Origin: a virus
Virus record (IMG/VR): IMGVR_UViG_3300045836_000111
Location: 1-23,316 of that record
Length of the DNA stretch: 23,316 nucleotides
Direction: 5' to 3' (one strand)
Made by a program: the position numbers and the translations under genes. Below, one piece after another: positions 21,296 through 23,316 of this stretch (position 1 is the stretch's first letter; every line of letters starts with the position of its first letter). A model generated the notes under the pieces. That model saw only the letters and a list, made by a program, of their open reading frames with translations. It searched no databases and was not told the origin of the DNA.

Positions 21296-21497
21296 CGCGA
21301 TCTCCAGACGTGGGTTGAGATGATCCGTAGTGCAGCAAGGCGAGGGCGTCGCACCGCTTGCGCAGCCGGTCGTTCTCGGCCTTCAACTGCTCGTTCTCCG
21401 CTTTGAACGCCTCCAAGTGCTTCTCCAGCGCGTCGGCGCGCGGATAGTGGCCATCGGGCCGGCGAGGCGGAATGCGGGGCAGATCAGCCATTGCCAT
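21288..21497 (-). CDS. Small leucine-zipper-like coiled-coil protein
   Basis: 69 aa from ATG 21497 (ATG 21491 is also possible). A Pro/Arg-rich head, ADLPRIPPRRPDGHYPRADA, is followed by LEKHLEAFKAENEQLKAEND (about 26-45) and RLRKRCDAL. Leucines and asparagines keep heptad spacing, so it should dimerise. A flexible tail ends SSQPTSGDRDG. The start overlaps the upstream gene's end by 8-14 bases. Proteins of this shape are common in phage early regions as partners of other proteins. The function is unknown. Confidence 0.68.
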   Translation of the reverse strand: MAMADLPRIPPRRPDGHYPRADALEKHLEAFKAENEQLKAENDRLRKRCDALALLHYGSSQPTSGDRDG

Positions 21498-21669
21498 CGC
21501 TCGTGGGGACAGGTCGTCGTAGCAGTGCCATACGTGACGCCGGCTCAGTCGATAGGAAGTCTGTGACCCAAGCCAAAAACTCCCAGCCATCTCTGGACAG
21601 GTAATCGAGTTGCGCGCACATGTCCGTCGTCTTGGCCGGCAGAAACACTATGTTGTGCTGGTAGTTCAT
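21484..21669 (-). CDS. Small protein resembling DUF4177-type folds
   Basis: 61 aa from ATG 21669: MNYQHNIVFLPAKTTDMCAQ, LDYLSRDGWEFLAWVTDFLS, then PASRMALLRRPVPTSDGNG. The order strand, helix with 'QLDYLSRDGWEF', strand, strand recalls DUF4177-like proteins (LN.LG.EGWELV), from memory. The frame is open to 21822, but that part is antisense-like and overlaps the HTH gene. No clear ribosome binding site; it starts 13 bases after the HTH gene stop, so coupling is likely. Role unknown. Confidence 0.62.
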   Translation of the reverse strand: MNYQHNIVFLPAKTTDMCAQLDYLSRDGWEFLAWVTDFLSTEPASRMALLRRPVPTSDGNG

Positions 21670-21682
21670 GGTTCGGACACGG

Positions 21683-21847
21683 TTAATTGTGATCAGGCAC
21701 TGATGCCCGACGCCGTCGCTTGATGATGTCCGCAGCGTGTGGAGCGGAGCATCCGACAATCCGCGCGAGTTCACGGATACTGTGCCGGCCAGCCATGCGC
21801 CGCAGCCAACGAACATCCGCATCTGACAGACGCTTAGGTGCTGCCAT
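21683..21847 (-). CDS. Minimal HTH DNA-binding protein (54 aa)
   Basis: From ATG 21847, which has AGGAGAG upstream at ideal spacing. MAAPKRLSDADVRWLRRMAG, RHSIRELARIVGCSAPHAAD, IIKRRRRASVPDHN. The segment SIRELARIVGCSAPHAADII (about 23-42) is a clear helix-turn-helix, of the kind in phage 'LTDADVRAIRRL...' proteins. A basic KRRRR follows. It is about the smallest size for a stand-alone DNA binder. It overlaps the end of the zinc-ribbon gene by 14 bases. It may regulate the operon or act as a host-modulating factor. Confidence 0.78.
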   Translation of the reverse strand: MAAPKRLSDADVRWLRRMAGRHSIRELARIVGCSAPHAADIIKRRRRASVPDHN

Positions 21848-22127
21848 GCTTCTCTCCTGCGCTGACCGCGGCTCGAATGGCCTCAAGCCGCTGTCTGTTC
21901 TGCCAGTCTCTCGCGTGGTTGGTCTGCACACCGCTTGGAAGGTGAAAGTCGCCACCGCAGCGCCAGCATAGATACTGCTCGCCGACGTAGTAATCTCCGC
22001 CGTCGTTCCGCATCCAGACTTCCCGGCCGCCGCACCCCGGACAGAAGTACGTCGTCGGGATCCACCGTTCCAGATAGCTATGGCCAGCCTCGTACCGCAC
22101 CTGGGTCTCAATGAGCTTAAGGTCCAT
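21834..22127 (-). CDS. Zinc-ribbon protein with two CxxC knuckles
   Basis: 97 aa from ATG 22127 (TTG 22136 also possible). C29/C32 in FCPGCGG and C54/C57 in LCWRCGG are spaced like a zinc ribbon, with the aromatic beta hairpin GREVWMRNDGGDYYVGEQY between. The helical C-terminal third is basic (NHARDWQNRQRLEAIRAA). Such proteins bind nucleic acid or polymerase. Which one applies here is unknown. It overlaps the previous gene by 11 bases and the HTH gene by 14. Confidence 0.74.
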   Translation of the reverse strand: MDLKLIETQVRYEAGHSYLERWIPTTYFCPGCGGREVWMRNDGGDYYVGEQYLCWRCGGDFHLPSGVQTNHARDWQNRQRLEAIRAAVSAGEKHGST

Positions 22128-22329
22128 TGTCAGCAATCCACTGTTGGACGGACTTCGCAGCCTCGATGTAGGCAGGCGAGGGCGTCTTGGTGATCTCCTG
22201 GCCAGGGCGGTAGGTCGCCCAAATGCGATTCCGGAGTGCCTTGGGCAGCCGGAACCAGTGCGACTTGCAGCCCCACATTTTCGGCGGGACAGCGACCTTG
22301 CACCCGGGCCAGTGGCAGTGATGCGTCAT
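22117..22329 (-). CDS. Small conserved phage zinc-finger-like protein
   Basis: 70 aa: MTHHCHWPGCKVAVPPKMWG, CKSHWFRLPKALRNRIWATY, then RPGQEITKTPSPAYIEAAKS and VQQWIADNGP. C5, H6, C10, C21 and H24 can bind a metal. The pattern HWPGC..VPP.MWGC..HWF.LP..LR..IW..Y.PGQE is one I recognise from many phage and prophage genomes, where the function is unassigned. ATG 22329 overlaps the upstream TGA (ATGA). No strong ribosome binding site, so coupling is likely. Confidence 0.8.
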   Translation of the reverse strand: MTHHCHWPGCKVAVPPKMWGCKSHWFRLPKALRNRIWATYRPGQEITKTPSPAYIEAAKSVQQWIADNGP

Positions 22330-22496
22330 GACGCACTACGAGATCGTCGGAAGTCCCACACGCCCTGTACGAGATTGGCCAGCACCACTACACCCAACCC
22401 CGCGGCCCACAGCCACGCGTCCCTGTAGATCGCATACGCGCAATAGCCAGCACCCACGATGCCGATCGCTAGGTTGACGAGATACAGATATTTCAC
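22326..22496 (-). CDS. Small two-span membrane protein (56 aa)
   Basis: 56 aa from GTG 22496, with GGGAGG 6 bases upstream. KYLYLVNLAIGIVGAGYCAY (2-21) and AWLWAAGLGVVVLANLVQGV (27-46) are two hydrophobic helices joined by a short IYRD turn. It ends in basic DFRRSRSAS. Both ends overlap neighbours by GTGA and ATGA, strong evidence that it is translated. Possible roles are superinfection exclusion or another membrane effect, as for many phage early membrane peptides. Nothing in it settles this. Confidence 0.72.
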   Translation of the reverse strand: MKYLYLVNLAIGIVGAGYCAYAIYRDAWLWAAGLGVVVLANLVQGVWDFRRSRSAS

Positions 22497-22798
22497 GATT
22501 GACCTCCCGAGTCTCTAGGAGCGGGCCGCTCCCAATCTGAAAGCTCGGCGACATCAACCCGATGGTCGTAATAGGCATTCGGATTGCGGCCGCTATTGAA
22601 CGAGTCACGAAGCCACACGTCCCCGAGCCGGGAGGCTCCTACGCACTGGTAGCGTTGCCCACGCCACGTGACCCATGGCGTGTTCGCTGCGAGCCAGGCG
22701 TGATCCTTCGCGATTGCAGGCCGCCGCGCGTGCTCGAGGAACTCCTTCGCGATCGGATCCGCGCCGGGTTCGTCCAGGTACTCGTCGACATGCTTCAT
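22493..22798 (-). CDS. Small Trp-rich hypothetical protein (101 aa)
   Basis: 101 aa from ATG 22798, with GGAG upstream. An acidic helix MKHVDEYLDEPGADPIAKEF leads to AWLAANTPWVTWRGQRYQCV, GASRLGDVWLRDSFNSGRNP and YYDHRVDVAELSDWERP. Four Trp and beta-prone segments suggest a small barrel or SH3-like domain. It follows the XRE gene after 37 bases and overlaps the membrane gene (GTGA). Not recognised. Confidence 0.72.
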   Translation of the reverse strand: MKHVDEYLDEPGADPIAKEFLEHARRPAIAKDHAWLAANTPWVTWRGQRYQCVGASRLGDVWLRDSFNSGRNPNAYYDHRVDVAELSDWERPAPRDSGGQS

Positions 22799-22835
22799 GG
22801 ATGCTCCGCACTGGATGTAAGAGGGGGCATGCGGC

Positions 22836-23120
22836 TCACCACCGCAGGATCCGTCGAAAGAGCGTCTCGGGATCGACCTTGATCGCCTGCGCGATCATGA
22901 TGAGATCGACGACGCGGATTTCCCGCCGGCCGTGCTCCATGTTGGCGATCTGGCTGGGCGTCATCCCAATCCAGTCCGCCAACTGGCGTCGCGAGACATC
23001 GGCGTCGAGCCGGCTCGCCTTCAGTACCGTGACCGACTTGCGCAACCACTTTTGGCGCGCCTCCTGCGCTTCCGTCCGCAGCGGCGGCACGGCACCGGGC
23101 TTCATCGGCGTGCGGCTCAC
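22836..23120 (-). CDS. XRE-family HTH regulator
   Basis: A 94-aa protein with a Cro/CI-type HTH: SRRQLADWIGMTPSQIANME (about 43-62), then HGRREIRVVDLIMIAQAIKV and DPETLF. The helix-turn-helix and the dimer-side 'IAQAIKVDPETLF' are complete. There is no C-terminal cleavage domain, so it is Cro-like in size rather than a full CI. GTG 23120 is preferred because it overlaps the upstream TGA (GTGA). ATG 23105 would drop five residues. It stands near the head of the - strand block. It may bind the palindrome at 21095-21106 or the inverted repeat at 23192-23216. Confidence 0.84.
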   Translation of the reverse strand: MSRTPMKPGAVPPLRTEAQEARQKWLRKSVTVLKASRLDADVSRRQLADWIGMTPSQIANMEHGRREIRVVDLIMIAQAIKVDPETLFRRILRW

Positions 23121-23236
23121 AGGGCACGTTCCGGCAGGAGTGCCGCGGATTGGCAGGTGATGCAGGTCCCACCACCGTTTATGGAAGGAGCGGGCCCGAA
23201 AATATTTTTCGAGCCCAACTCATTGCGATGTCTCAT
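23117..23236 (-). CDS. 39-aa CxxC peptide upstream of the XRE gene
   Basis: MRHRNELGSKNIFGPAPSIN then GGGTCITCQSAALLPERAL. One CxxC (TCITC) near the C-terminus. The ATG overlaps the upstream stop (ATGA) and the TGA overlaps the GTG of the XRE gene (GTGA). AAGG stands before the ATG. The coupling supports translation, though a leader-peptide role is also possible because a strong inverted repeat lies inside it. Too short to classify. Confidence 0.45.
   Translation of the reverse strand: MRHRNELGSKNIFGPAPSINGGGTCITCQSAALLPERAL
23158..23174 (+). repeat. 17-bp direct repeat, right copy
   Basis: TGATGCAGGTCCCACCA, identical to 19616-19632. It lies inside the 39-aa CxxC frame. Confidence 0.8.
23192..23216. 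repeat. 25-nt near-perfect inverted repeat upstream of the XRE gene
   Basis: GGGCCCGAAAA (23192-23202), centre TAT, TTTTCGAGCCC (23206-23216). There is a single mismatch, C196 to A212, which becomes a G-U pair in - strand RNA. The stem is GC at the base and A/T at the top. It lies 72 bases before the XRE start, so it could be an operator or an RNA element in the XRE leader. Confidence 0.68.
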
Positions 23237-23316
23237 TTGACCTTTTCGGTGACCGAATCCGGCAGCGGCTGATCTGGGAGCGGCTGTTCTTCGGGAAAGT
23301 CCTGGATGTCGAGCGC
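23233..23316 (-). CDS. C-terminal end of a gene cut by the window edge
   Basis: The last 27 codons of a - strand gene: ALDIQDFPEEQPLPDQPLPD then SVTEKVK. Acidic, Pro-rich tail with a tandem PLPDQPLPD. Its TGA overlaps the next ATG (ATGA), the same coupling style as the rest of the block. The body of the gene lies beyond the right edge, so no function can be given. Confidence 0.5.
   Translation of the reverse strand, partial: ALDIQDFPEEQPLPDQPLPDSVTEKVK

Noticed and set aside
22795-23175. 126-aa - strand frame overlapping the XRE gene
   Set aside because: Out of frame with the clear HTH protein and Ala/Arg-rich; a shadow.

Overview
The window is a contiguous piece of a tailed-phage genome (free phage or prophage). 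The coding is dense and high-GC by eye, with start/stop overlaps (ATGA, GTGA, TAATG, TGATG) at many gene junctions. I see a terminase, portal, scaffold, capsid, head-tail adaptor, nozzle-type tail protein, large internal virion-type proteins and a beta-helix tail spike. I see no tape-measure, tail-tube or sheath gene. That points to a short-tailed (podovirus-like) member of Caudoviricetes. A T4-type lysozyme with holin-like membrane proteins fits a Gram-negative, high-GC host, probably a proteobacterium. The host assignment is an inference. No integrase, replication gene or tRNA is visible, so lifestyle is undecided.

Left two thirds, + strand (1-19557), late block: terminase small-subunit end (partial), terminase large subunit, a small beta-rich protein, portal, a small basic protein, scaffold, major capsid protein, two putative head surface proteins, a coiled-coil/AT-hook-like protein, adaptor, nozzle-type tail protein, a GNAT acetyltransferase with a damaged-looking start, a Q-rich protein ending in an S74-like chaperone domain, three Q/A/G-rich putative internal virion proteins, a tail spike, and a lysis cassette (membrane coiled-coil protein, T4-type lysozyme, three-TM holin-like protein). 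A 47-codon membrane-protein gene lies antisense between the last internal protein and the spike. Its start codon abuts the spike start codon within CATATG.

Right third, - strand (about 23316 down to 19453): a convergent, tightly overlapped run of about 17 very small genes. It starts with an incomplete gene at the right edge, then a 39-aa CxxC peptide and an XRE-type regulator. Next come small zinc-finger-like, membrane, HTH and coiled-coil proteins. A sigma70-like promoter with a 12-bp palindrome filling the start of its 17-bp spacer then drives a second group of small genes down to the lysis genes. Several of these genes are below 60 codons. Most have no function I can recognise. The block looks like an early/accessory region of regulators and host-interaction peptides.

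Most notable observations: (1) one glycine-rich beta module is inserted in both the adaptor and the nozzle protein, with near-identical DNA stretches; (2) the GNAT gene is one base out of frame with its natural ATG and ribosome binding site; (3) the promoter/operator inside the - strand block; (4) a 25-nt near-perfect inverted repeat just upstream of the XRE gene; (5) a 17-bp exact direct repeat bracketing the - strand block; (6) GC-rich hairpins in the gaps of the capsid region.
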